Notes under the pieces: generated by a model
Seen by the model: the letters and a program-made list of their open reading frames with translations, nothing else
Database searches by the model: none
Told to the model about the DNA's origin: nothing
Translations under genes and position numbers: made by a program
NCBI GenBank assembly: GCA_015522865.1
Contig: WALN01000062.1
Span: 1 to 10,637, forward strand
Length of the DNA: 10,637 nucleotides
Reading direction: 5' to 3'
DNA from: Microcaldota archaeon
GTDB taxonomy: Archaea; Micrarchaeota; Micrarchaeia; Norongarragalinales; WALN01
Shown: one piece after another, positions 1-5,889 of the stretch
Numbering within the stretch: position 1 is the first letter of the stretch
Layout: every line of letters starts with the position of its first letter

Positions 1-21
1 CATTATTTAGTAGTAAAAAGA

Positions 22-945
22 ATGAGAATATTTAGTAAATCATCTTCAAAAAAGAGCAAACTTGAAGAAAAATTAGAAAATCTTACATCTGAAGTAGAGA
101 ATTTAAGATTAAAATATGACCAATTGGAAAGACAATATAACATCCTACAAAGGGATAAGAATATTGAAACCCGCCAAGAATTGTCCAACAAAATTTACAA
201 CGCTGATATGTTTGATCCAATAATCTACTTGACCAACAAGAAAGCAGTTGAGATGTTAGTTAATGACCTGGAAGAACATGATGAAAAGTGGAACACTCTG
301 GAGATATACAATTTGATTTTAGAAGAAGCAGAAAAATACGCAAAAAAGACAGGAATACATGAGGAATACTTGTTAGTTCCATTATCCAGAGCAGCATATG
401 AGTCTCTAACTTATTTTTCCAAGGCGTTCTATTCATCAAATCTAATAAGATTATCCAAAGAGAAATTGAATGGCGACCACGTATTTTACAAAAAAGAGAT
501 ATCTGACATAATCCAGAAAACATTTGATGAAAATCATGTAGACAAGATTGTATCACAGGTGTATACTAAAGACAAAATAGGCGACGAACTTGAAGGGATA
601 CTAGAAGGTTTAGCTAAAATGGAATCAGGATTTAGATATTTAATCAATGGTAAAAAGTTTGGAATTTTTTACAATTTCATCCATACCCCTCTTAGCCATT
701 ATGAATTCGTAAAAGAGGACAAAATCAAAGAGGTGTTAGAGAATAGTGTAAGTAACTACAAAAGCGACCTTCTAAGGGAAACACTGGACGAAGCCGAACG
801 ATTTAAACAAGAAGAAACAGATAAGAGATTTAACATAGCACCTATATATTCATGGAAAATCTTAATGGATATCATGTACAATGTGATTAATTCAGAATAC
901 CTCGACGAGGAAGGCAAAACTTTCGGAGAAATTTACAACAGCTAA
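22..945 (+). CDS. Coiled-coil hypothetical protein
   Basis: I do not recognise this 307-residue protein. Its first 60 residues or so are a strongly charged, heptad-like stretch rich in Lys, Glu and Leu (about residues 10-50), which looks like a coiled coil. The remainder is mixed alpha-helical, soluble and has no cysteines. I see no signal peptide, membrane segment or catalytic motif. The ATG at 22 is the first ATG, but the frame is open back to base 1, so the true start may lie before the window. No good SD precedes the ATG, and the A/T-rich bases 2-9 are too close to be an ideal TATA box for a leaderless start. The next gene on this strand begins only after a 112-base gap, so it is probably a single-gene unit or the end of an operon. 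The reading frame is convincing, but the function is unknown. Confidence 0.75.
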   Translation: MRIFSKSSSKKSKLEEKLENLTSEVENLRLKYDQLERQYNILQRDKNIETRQELSNKIYNADMFDPIIYLTNKKAVEMLVNDLEEHDEKWNTLEIYNLILEEAEKYAKKTGIHEEYLLVPLSRAAYESLTYFSKAFYSSNLIRLSKEKLNGDHVFYKKEISDIIQKTFDENHVDKIVSQVYTKDKIGDELEGILEGLAKMESGFRYLINGKKFGIFYNFIHTPLSHYEFVKEDKIKEVLENSVSNYKSDLLRETLDEAERFKQEETDKRFNIAPIYSWKILMDIMYNVINSEYLDEEGKTFGEIYNS

Positions 946-1057
946 AAAGTTAAACAAACAGTCCAACGATCCTTCTAAAAGCACTTTTCTCCAAAGAGAA
1001 CATATGCTAAACCAAGATAACGTTATGTTTTTAATTGAGTGCTTGCTTTGATTTCTT
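946..1057. other. Intergenic gap without identifiable gene
   Basis: I see no coding potential or RNA structure here apart from the TATA-like box at 1028-1035. Confidence 0.4.
1028..1035 (+). promoter_or_regulatory. TATA-like box for the 46-residue membrane protein
   Basis: TTTTTAAT is centred about 27 bases before the ATG at 1058. This is the spacing expected for an archaeal TATA box driving a leaderless transcript. Inferred from position and composition only. Confidence 0.35.
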
Positions 1058-1198
1058 ATGGAAATACCTTATGAATTAAGTGTGTACTGGATGTGGATTG
1101 TGCTTGCAGTTGTGGCATTAATACTGATAATTTCTCTAAAGAACAAGATAATCAGAAGGCACTTAAACTCACTTTTTGGCTGGCCACCAGAACCTTAA
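1058..1198 (+). CDS. Small single-span membrane protein (46 aa)
   Basis: This short ORF begins MEIPYELSVY and encodes a hydrophobic segment at about residues 10-27 (Trp-Met-Trp followed by Val/Leu/Ala/Ile), then a basic stretch (Lys-Asn-Lys, Arg-Arg-His) and a proline-rich end, GWPPEP. This is the pattern of a one-helix membrane protein with a positively charged side in the cytoplasm. A TATA-like box sits about 27 bases upstream, supporting a leaderless start at 1058. The stop at 1196-1198 lies immediately before the TATA-like element of the cysteine module. No family is recognised. It could be a chance ORF, but the clean hydrophobic span followed by a basic flank, together with the promoter spacing, make a real small gene more likely than not. 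Confidence 0.5.
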   Translation: MEIPYELSVYWMWIVLAVVALILIISLKNKIIRRHLNSLFGWPPEP

Positions 1199-1200
1199 AA

Positions 1201-1257
1201 TTTAAATACTAGTAAAAAGTAGTGAAAAGTATGAAAGGCGATTATCTCTGCGGCTAA
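1201..1257 (+). promoter_or_regulatory. Promoter and 8-codon leader ORF of the cysteine module
   Basis: TTTAAATA at 1201-1208 is a good archaeal TATA-like box. Its centre is 27 bases before the ATG at 1231, which opens an 8-codon ORF (MKGDYLCG, stop 1255-1257) containing a Cys codon (TGC, 1249-1251). A transcript starting at or near 1231 would run about 85 bases before the cysK start codon. Between them lies a possible hairpin (AGAG near 1274 pairing with CTCT near 1300, plus TTTCTT with AAGAAA) that ends just before the cysK SD. The arrangement resembles a cysteine-sensing leader, but this is inference. The ORF is short enough to occur by chance. Confidence 0.3.
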
Positions 1258-1315
1258 TTCTAAAGATTTTTCTAGAGGAATTTTTCTTAAAAAGAAAGCT
1301 CTTGGAGGTGAAATT

Positions 1316-2147
1316 ATGAAATCAGGTGGTTTAGTTTGCCTTAGTAGACAACTCAAAAATTATTGAATTAAAAACGATTTCTAAAAACTTATTTGCCAGT
1401 ATTGAGAGATTTAATTTAACAGGTAGCATAAAAGATAAAGTTGCATATGAAATGCTAAAAAACATCAAAGAGGACACAATTGTAGAAGCAACATCGGGTA
1501 ATACAGGAATTTCTGTTGCTGCTATTGGAGCAAGATTAAACAAGAAAGTAACAATAGTTATGCAGGATGGAGTTAGTGAAGAAAGAAAAAAATTGATAAA
1601 ACTATTTGGGGCAAAAATTATCATTGCAAAAAATATGAAGAAAGCAAAAGAAATTGCAAAAAGATTAGCAAGAAAAATTAATGGAGTATTTTTAAATCAG
1701 TTTGGAAATGAAGCAAACTTTTTGGCTCACTATAAAGCTGGAAAAAAAATCGCAAAAAAATTCAATAGAGTTGATTACTTTGTCGCAGGAGTTGGAACAG
1801 GAGGAACTTTGGCAGGAATAGGAAAGGCACTAAAAGAAAGGTTCCCGAACATTAAAATAGTTGGAGTATTTCCAAAGGAAAAAAATCACAAAATTGAAGG
1901 TATAGGTGACAATGTTAAAACCCCATTACTAAAAAAAATAAGAACAGATGAAATTGTAAAAGTAAGGAGCGAGGATGCAATAAGAACCGCAAGAGAAATC
2001 GCAAGAAAGGAAGGAATTGCAGTTGGCATTTCTTCTGGAGCAAATGTGTTTGCGGCAAGAAAACTAAAAGGGATTGTATTAACAGTCCTGCCAGATAGTG
2101 CAGAAAGGTATTTTAGTACCCAACTTTTTAATTTTGGAGGTGATTAA
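1316..2147 (+). CDS. cysK: Cysteine synthase (O-acetylserine sulfhydrylase family), start out of frame
   Basis: PLP-dependent beta-replacement enzyme of the CysK/CysM family, which makes cysteine from an activated serine and sulfide in the cytosol. Visible motifs are the PLP lysine in GSIKDK, the substrate loop EATSGNTG, the glycine-rich phosphate-binding loop GVGTGGT, HKIEGIG, GISSGA and the C-terminal LPDSAERY, so the body is complete. The PLP lysine lies upstream of the first in-frame ATG (1452), so the protein must begin earlier. The frame is open only from 1335 and offers no ATG, GTG or TTG before 1452. An excellent SD (GGAGGTG, 1304-1310) precedes an ATG at 1316, but that frame runs MKSGGLVCL and stops at 1364-1366. 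One extra base between about 1331 and 1363 would explain this. It is therefore a recent frameshift or a sequence error. The gene's stop codon directly abuts the cysS start. It is somewhat shorter than typical CysK (about 276 against 300 or more residues). Confidence 0.85.
2136..2144 (+). promoter_or_regulatory. Shine-Dalgarno site of cysS
   Basis: GGAGGTGAT lies inside the last codons of cysK, ending 3 bases before the cysS ATG at 2148. It is a near-perfect complement to the 3' end of archaeal 16S rRNA. The same GGAGGTGA sequence precedes the cysK ATG at 1316. It fixes the cysS start and indicates that cysK and cysS are read from one message. Confidence 0.75.
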
Positions 2148-3569
2148 ATGCTAGTTTTATTTAACACGCTTGGAAGGAAAAAAGAAACGTTCAAACCGCT
2201 TGAAGACAAATTAGTAAAGATGTACACTTGCGGACCGACAGTTTATAATTTTGCCCACATAGGAAACTTTCGAAGCTACATTTCGCAGGACATACTCAAA
2301 AGATACTTGATTTACAAAGGATATAAAGTAAAGCATGTAATGAACCTGACGGATGTCGACGACAAGACAATTAAAAATTCAAAAAAGGAAGGAATTTCTT
2401 TAAAAGAATTCACAGAAAAATACACAAAAGCATTTTTTGAGGATTCAAAAAAGCTTAACATTTTACCCGCAGATATTTATGCAAAAGCAACAGAGCACAT
2501 AGAGGATATGGTAAAACTTATTCAAAATTTAATTGACAAAGGATTCGCGTACAAGGGAGAAGATAATTCAATATATTATGACATCTCAAAGTTCAAGAAT
2601 TATGGGAAGCTTTCAGGCATAAAAATTTCAAAATTAAGGACCTGCCCAATAGTCAAACAGGATGAATATGAAAAAGATGAGGTAAACGATTTTGCTCTTT
2701 GGAAGGCATGGACAAAAGAAGACGGCGATGTTTTCTGGAACGCCAAATTCAAAATCAATGGAAATGAGGAAACAATTAAAGGGCGCCCAGGATGGCACAT
2801 TGAATGCTCCGCAATGAGCATGAAATATTTGGGGGAAACTTTGGACATACATGCCGGCGGAATTGACTTAATTTTTCCCCACCACGAGAATGAAATTGCG
2901 CAAAGCGAAGCCGCCACCGGAAAGCAATTTGTTAGATATTGGTTCCACAACGAATGGGTGCTTGTAGAAGGAAAAAAGATGTCGAAAAGATACAACAACT
3001 TTTACACTCTCCGAGATGTGCTATCAAAAGGATACTCCCCAAAAGCAGTTAGATATGTTTTAATGAACGTACACTACCGCTCGCCGCTGAATTTCACATT
3101 CGAATCATTAAAGGATGCAGAAAAGACAGTCAGCCACATGCTTGAATTTGTAGAAAAACTCGAAGAAATAAAAGGCGGAACATTCAACCCATACATAGCA
3201 GAGACAGTCAAGGACGCAAAAGAAAAATTTGAGAAAGCAATGGACGACGATTTGAACATGCCCCTGGCAATTTCAGTAATACATGAATTTACCTCAAAAA
3301 TCAACAAAACAATCGCAGAAGAAAACTTTAATGAGAAAAATGCAAGAGAAACCAAAGAGATTATGATGCAGTTTGACAGCGTACTCGGCATACTTAAACA
3401 TGAAAAGGCTGAATTGCCTGAAAAGATAAAAAAGCTTGTTGAAGAAAGAGAAGATGCAAGAAAAGAAAAGGATTTTGCAAAATCAGACGAGATACGAAAA
3501 AAAATCCGCAAATTGGGGTGGGAAATTCAAGACACTCCAAAAGGTACAAGAGTTAGGAAAAGAATTTAA
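2148..3569 (+). CDS. cysS: Cysteinyl-tRNA synthetase
   Basis: Class I aminoacyl-tRNA synthetase of 473 residues, the usual length for CysRS; it joins cysteine to tRNA-Cys in the cytosol using ATP. The class signature HIGH appears as HIGN at residues 37-40, and KMSKS as KMSKR in EGKKMSKRYNN. The zinc-binding residues that select cysteine are all present: Cys28 in TCGPTVYN, the Cys in WHIECSAM, and the His/Glu pair in FPHHENEIAQ. The C-terminal third has the expected helical anticodon-binding region ending in basic residues. The start is fixed by the SD overlapping the cysK end, with zero bases between the cysK stop and this ATG. The tRNA-Cys gene begins 25 bases after the stop, so the substrate supply, the enzyme and its tRNA are adjacent. 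Nothing in the sequence suggests damage. Confidence 0.97.
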   Translation: MLVLFNTLGRKKETFKPLEDKLVKMYTCGPTVYNFAHIGNFRSYISQDILKRYLIYKGYKVKHVMNLTDVDDKTIKNSKKEGISLKEFTEKYTKAFFEDSKKLNILPADIYAKATEHIEDMVKLIQNLIDKGFAYKGEDNSIYYDISKFKNYGKLSGIKISKLRTCPIVKQDEYEKDEVNDFALWKAWTKEDGDVFWNAKFKINGNEETIKGRPGWHIECSAMSMKYLGETLDIHAGGIDLIFPHHENEIAQSEAATGKQFVRYWFHNEWVLVEGKKMSKRYNNFYTLRDVLSKGYSPKAVRYVLMNVHYRSPLNFTFESLKDAEKTVSHMLEFVEKLEEIKGGTFNPYIAETVKDAKEKFEKAMDDDLNMPLAISVIHEFTSKINKTIAEENFNEKNARETKEIMMQFDSVLGILKHEKAELPEKIKKLVEEREDARKEKDFAKSDEIRKKIRKLGWEIQDTPKGTRVRKRI

Positions 3570-3570
3570 A
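3563..3570 (+). promoter_or_regulatory. TATA-like box for tRNA-Cys
   Basis: AATTTAAA overlaps the cysS stop codon and is centred about 28 bases before the first base of the tRNA. This is standard archaeal promoter spacing and suggests the tRNA can be transcribed independently of cysS. Confidence 0.4.
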
Positions 3571-3617
3571 CAAACTTTTCATTGAAAGATTTAAGCGGGC
3601 GTGGCAGAACGGCTAAC

Positions 3618-3636
3618 TGATTTTTATTGGGCCGAT
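3618..3636 (+). other. Non-canonical 19-base tRNA intron in the D stem
   Basis: These bases separate C22 from T23 of the D arm. Removing 19 bases restores a four-pair D stem. The exact boundary is ambiguous by up to two bases because TG is repeated at both ends (3618-3619 and 3637-3638). CGGC at 3610-3613 can pair with GCCG at 3631-3634, and a three-base bulge ATT (3635-3637) follows, which fits a 3' splice site between 3636 and 3637. The 5' bulge predicted by the same helix would be about two bases off, so the bulge-helix-bulge motif is relaxed at best. Confidence 0.6.
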
Positions 3637-3651
3637 TGCATCCGGCTGCAG

Positions 3652-3697
3652 AATTGGTGTTATGAGCATATATAATGATATGCAATGATATACAGAC
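3652..3697 (+). other. Canonical 46-base tRNA intron at position 37/38
   Basis: The intron lies between G37 (3651) and A38 (3698), the usual archaeal position. A bulge-helix-bulge can be drawn: C32-U33-G34 (3646-3648) pair with CAG (3693-3695), the fourth pair (C35 with A3692) is mismatched, and three-base bulges fall at 3650-3652 and 3696-3698 with the cuts after the second base of each. The intron holds its own hairpin, GCATAT (3666-3671) with ATATGC (3678-3683). This structure is a substrate for the archaeal tRNA-splicing endonuclease. Confidence 0.75.
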
Positions 3698-3753
3698 ACC
3701 GGAAGACGGGAGTTCGACTCTCCCCGCCCGCTTATCCCAACAATTTATAGAAA

Positions 3754-3763
3754 TATTTAAATA
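3754..3763 (+). promoter_or_regulatory. TATA-like box of the ribbon-helix-helix gene
   Basis: TATTTAAATA, palindromic, is centred about 28 bases before the ATG at 3786 and implies a leaderless message. Antitoxins of this fold often repress their own promoter, so the A/T-rich palindromic surroundings could hold an operator, but none is identified. Confidence 0.45.
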
Positions 3764-3785
3764 ATACTTAGTATTACATAATATT

Positions 3786-4034
3786 ATGGAAACAGTCAGC
3801 TTAAAATTGCAAAAAAGCACTTTAATGACAATTAAAAAACTGTCAAAGATGTTTCATTATGACACAAAGACAGAATTTATAAGGGAAGCAATAAGAGACA
3901 AACTTAAAGAGCTTGAAACTGAGATTTTTATGAGAGGACTAAAGAGGTTTAAAGGAGCTTCTGAGATTAAAGTGAGTGACAGACGTTTGCATGAAATTAG
4001 AGAAAAAATCGCAAAAGAATATCTAAGAAGTTAA
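3786..4034 (+). CDS. Ribbon-helix-helix DNA-binding protein, antitoxin-like
   Basis: An 82-residue protein whose first half fits the ribbon-helix-helix (CopG/Arc/MetJ) fold: a short beta strand with alternating residues (ETVSLKLQ, residues 2-9), a first helix (about 10-22) and a second helix after a turn (about 28-43, containing TEFIREAIRDKL). Such proteins bind DNA as dimers through the paired strands. The second half (about 45-82) is a charged tail with the sequence SDRRLHEIREKI, the type of region that wraps a partner toxin. The gene converges on a broken PIN toxin gene: the two stop codons overlap by two bases. Usual VapB/VapC pairs run in the same direction, so the tail-to-tail layout is unusual. 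It may be an antitoxin that outlived its toxin, or simply a transcription regulator. Confidence 0.8.
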   Translation: METVSLKLQKSTLMTIKKLSKMFHYDTKTEFIREAIRDKLKELETEIFMRGLKRFKGASEIKVSDRRLHEIREKIAKEYLRS

Positions 4035-4368
4035 ATTATCTCTTCTGGCTTTTTGACAGGGACAATTTTTTTAAGTTTATCAAAGTGTTTATCCCTAGCT
4101 ACAACTATCGCGTTATTATCTGCCTCTTTTTTATCTTCACTTTTTCTAAGATATCCCCTTCAGTTAAAAACTCAAACATCTCTTCAATGTTTTTATTGCT
4201 GTAACCAACTAACAATTCCTTAATAATAAAATCTGAATAAAGAATTTTCGCTTGATTTATCTTGACCATTTTAAAAAATTCAAAAGCAAACTCGCCAAGC
4301 GGACGAAATTTATCTTTTCTGTCTTCATAGAAATCCCTCCAAATCGAAGTGTCAACATAACACTTCAT
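4031..4368 (-). pseudogene. PIN-domain toxin (VapC-like), internally deleted and frameshifted
   Basis: The ATG at 4368 opens a PIN domain: MKCYVDTSIWRDFYEDR holds the first catalytic Asp (VDTSIW), and SDFIIKELL holds the conserved Glu. The frame continues to about GDILEKVKI, then ends at 4105-4107. In another frame, starting near 4129, the last part of a PIN domain follows: EADNNAIVVARDKHFDKL, then VKKPEEII, with a stop at 4031-4033. Related proteins have about 25-30 residues between these halves, including a third acidic residue in a GDALHA-like segment. That segment is absent here, so this is a deletion whose length is not a multiple of three rather than a single-base slip. The active site would be incomplete even if the frame were restored. 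The A-rich run at 4125-4131 marks the join. PIN toxins are RNases that usually cut tRNA or rRNA. The partner is probably the convergent ribbon-helix-helix gene. Confidence 0.75.
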
Positions 4369-4434
4369 AAAAGAAGAAGTGTATTTTCATGTATTTCAAG
4401 TTTGAGGAGCGTTGTCCATTATTTCCACTAAAGT

Positions 4435-4442
4435 TATTAATA
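4435..4442 (+). promoter_or_regulatory. TATA-like box for the 85-residue hypothetical gene
   Basis: TATTAATA is centred about 25 bases before the ATG at 4463, supporting that ATG rather than the upstream TTG at 4412 as the start. Position-based inference. Confidence 0.35.
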
Positions 4443-4462
4443 ACAAATGTATTCTGAAAGGT

Positions 4463-4720
4463 ATGGAAGCCAAAATAATTTATGACTGGAATGAATTTGA
4501 AAGGGAATTTAAAGGTCTTGAAAATCCAAAATTCTACATAAACCTCGACACAAGCGACAAAGGAAATGTTTTAAGGATTTACGCTGAAACAAATGAAACG
4601 GTTTTGATATTCGAGCCAAATGATATGGATTTAATGAAATGGAAGAAAGAGCTTGACAACAGGAACATCAACTATATATGGGGAAAAAGCCCGGTAAAGA
4701 TAATCAAAAGTGAAGAATGA
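4463..4720 (+). CDS. Small hypothetical protein (85 aa)
   Basis: Not recognised. The protein begins MEAKIIYDW and looks like a small soluble alpha/beta domain: a strand, an acidic helix (NEFEREFKGLEN), a strand KFYINLD, a strand VLRIYAE, then a strand TVLIFEP, a helix (DLMKWKKELDN) and a final strand. It has no cysteines and no membrane segment. The frame is open upstream to a TTG at 4412, but the GAGGAG before that codon is too close to act as a ribosome site, whereas the ATG at 4463 has a TATA-like box at leaderless distance. It stands alone between the broken PIN gene and a convergent thioredoxin-fold gene, so the context gives no functional clue. Confidence 0.65.
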   Translation: MEAKIIYDWNEFEREFKGLENPKFYINLDTSDKGNVLRIYAETNETVLIFEPNDMDLMKWKKELDNRNINYIWGKSPVKIIKSEE

Positions 4721-4733
4721 CATTTCTTTATTA

Positions 4734-4760
4734 AAAATATTAAAAAATAAAAAAGAAAAA
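4734..4760 (-). terminator. Oligo-T terminator of the thioredoxin-fold gene
   Basis: Reading the minus strand immediately after the TAA at 4761-4763, there are three successive T runs of five or six bases separated by single or paired bases, followed by more A/T. Archaeal RNA polymerase stops at such oligo-T tracts without needing a hairpin. The T-run side serves the minus-strand gene. The convergent plus-strand gene ends at 4720. Confidence 0.6.
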
Positions 4761-5786
4761 TTAGCTGCAACTTCCGCTGCCTGAGCCGCTTCCGCTATTG
4801 GTGTACCCAAATCCTGCAGATGGTGCTGTGGATGACATGTTTGCATTGCACTCTTCCGGTGCATTATTAAACGCGGAACATATTGTAGCCATCAAGCTTG
4901 CAGAATCCCTTCCACTCTGAACTTTGACGCCGTTTATAACTAATGTTGGAGAACCCTGCACGCCATAAAGGTCATTTTCTGATTTGAACACATTGAACAA
5001 AGGATATCTGCCGCTTAGCCATGTGCTTTTGTCATTGAACATAGCAGTAACGTTGTACTCCTTGTCAAGATTGTCTACGCAGTTTGTCAATGTTGCATTG
5101 TCAAAGCCCATTTTTTCAACACAGCTTGCAGAATCGCTTGCATTCAAGAAGCATTCAAGATAATCCAAATATTTGTCCTTGTAATCCTGCTGTATACATA
5201 CCTGAAGCAAATTCTCCTTCAATTCCTTTTCGCCGTGCATGGAATAGTCGCAGAATTTCACGCTGAAATCAATCTTGTCACCCAAGGCATTTACTACAGG
5301 TATAATGCCTTTTTCAATCTGCGTTCCGAAAGGACAATAACTCATTACAAATAGCTCGACATTCGGCTTGTCGCTTTTTGTGACATTAGCTTGCTGCTGC
5401 GCAGGCGGCTGATTTGCTGGCGGCTGAGCTTTCATATTGAGCTTAGAAAGTTCTATCGCAGTCGGAAACAATATACTGCTGTCTCCGCTTACATAGACAT
5501 AGCTTTTCTGTTCTTTTCCTTGTCCCTGCACATCAATTAAAATTTTATATATCCCGCTTTGGACAGTTCCGTTTACATATGTCGCCACGACGCCAGGCGG
5601 CAAAAACTTGTCGTTAATTATTTTGGCTGTTTTCTGCCCGACAGAGTTTACATTCCACACGACTGCGCCGCTGCCCATTCCGGATGCAAAAACAACTACT
5701 AGTATAACTGCTAAAGCTACGCTAATAATTTGAAACAGCTGCAACTTAGAAATTTTTATAGTTATCTTCTTTTTCTTTTCACTCAT
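4761..5786 (-). CDS. Membrane-anchored thioredoxin-fold (DsbA-like) protein
   Basis: 341 residues. A basic N-terminus is followed by one hydrophobic span (about 14-36), which would anchor the protein facing outward. Next come a small beta-rich domain (about 40-118), a Pro/Gln-rich linker (about 120-138) and a thioredoxin-like domain (about 141-310). The catalytic-site sequence is CPFG (Cys151 to Gly154), so the second Cys of a classic CxxC is missing. The cis-proline loop YGVQGSPT (Pro280) is intact. Other cysteines are at 179, 197, 212, 222, 236, 303, 313 and 340. The C-terminus is a Gly/Ser repeat ending in Cys-Ser. Similar domain layouts with CPxG and a Gly/Ser-Cys tail occur in DPANN archaea as far as I recall. 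The likely role is thiol-disulfide chemistry or protein maturation on the outside of the cell. The gene stands alone, with its promoter in the divergent region 5787-5889. Confidence 0.85.
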   Translation of the reverse strand: MSEKKKKITIKISKLQLFQIISVALAVILVVVFASGMGSGAVVWNVNSVGQKTAKIINDKFLPPGVVATYVNGTVQSGIYKILIDVQGQGKEQKSYVYVSGDSSILFPTAIELSKLNMKAQPPANQPPAQQQANVTKSDKPNVELFVMSYCPFGTQIEKGIIPVVNALGDKIDFSVKFCDYSMHGEKELKENLLQVCIQQDYKDKYLDYLECFLNASDSASCVEKMGFDNATLTNCVDNLDKEYNVTAMFNDKSTWLSGRYPLFNVFKSENDLYGVQGSPTLVINGVKVQSGRDSASLMATICSAFNNAPEECNANMSSTAPSAGFGYTNSGSGSGSGSCS

Positions 5787-5889
5787 ATTACGCCCCCTTT
5801 TTGATTATATTGTATAACTCAAATTGATTATTAATATTTAAAAATTTATCTACCACAAGAATTTTAAAACCACATCATCATAAGATATT
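5787..5889. promoter_or_regulatory. Divergent promoter region
   Basis: This 103-base A/T-rich gap separates two genes pointing away from each other. On the minus strand a TATA-like element at 5804-5817 (complement TTATACAATATAAT) is centred about 25 bases before the ATG at 5786. A G-rich GGGGG at 5795-5791 could help ribosome binding. On the plus strand ATTTTAAAA (5861-5869) is centred about 25 bases before the ATG at 5890. Inferred from spacing and composition. Confidence 0.45.

Larger units (their letters stand above)
3595..3732 (+). tRNA. tRNA-Cys (GCA) with two apparent introns
   Basis: Read by hand, the mature tRNA is 73 bases from three exons (3595-3617, 3637-3651, 3698-3732). The acceptor stem GCGGGCG (3595-3601) pairs fully with CGCCCGC (3725-3731), with discriminator U at 3732 and no encoded CCA. 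The T arm is GGGAG-TTCGACT-CTCCC (3708-3724), five perfect pairs. The anticodon stem TCCGG (3641-3645) pairs fully with CCGGA (3699-3703). The loop CTGCAGA carries anticodon GCA (3648-3650). With the first intron removed, the D stem is GCAG/CTGC with A14, G18G19 and A21 in place. U73 and the loop CTGCAGA are what archaeal tRNA-Cys normally shows. The variable loop is AGAC, four bases. Without removing both introns the D and anticodon stems cannot form. Placement right after cysS supports the assignment. Confidence 0.9.

Noticed and set aside
1331..1363. Programmed +1 frameshift in cysK as an established mechanism
   Set aside because: CTT-AGT only loosely resembles known +1 sites, and a sequencing error or mutation is simpler; kept only as a possibility to check.
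2600..2998. Minus-strand ORF of 132 codons inside cysS
   Set aside because: It is opposite the conserved zinc and class I motifs of cysS, and its residues (Ser/Phe-rich) are the usual antisense shadow of a Lys/Glu-rich gene.
3074..3511. Minus-strand ORF of 145 codons inside cysS
   Set aside because: Serine/phenylalanine-rich antisense shadow of the Lys/Glu-rich CysRS C-terminus, with no motif of its own.
3608..3637. Strict bulge-helix-bulge using CGGC/GCCG to set both ends of the first tRNA intron
   Set aside because: The same helix would put the 5' cut at 3615/3616, which destroys the D stem. Boundaries giving a complete D arm were preferred.
3566..3820. Minus-strand ORF across the tRNA gene
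   Set aside because: It runs through the tRNA-Cys gene and its introns, which explain the sequence better.
4412..4462. TTG start adding 17 residues to the 85-residue hypothetical protein
   Set aside because: GAGGAG is too close to the TTG to act as SD, and the ATG at 4463 has a TATA-like box at leaderless distance.
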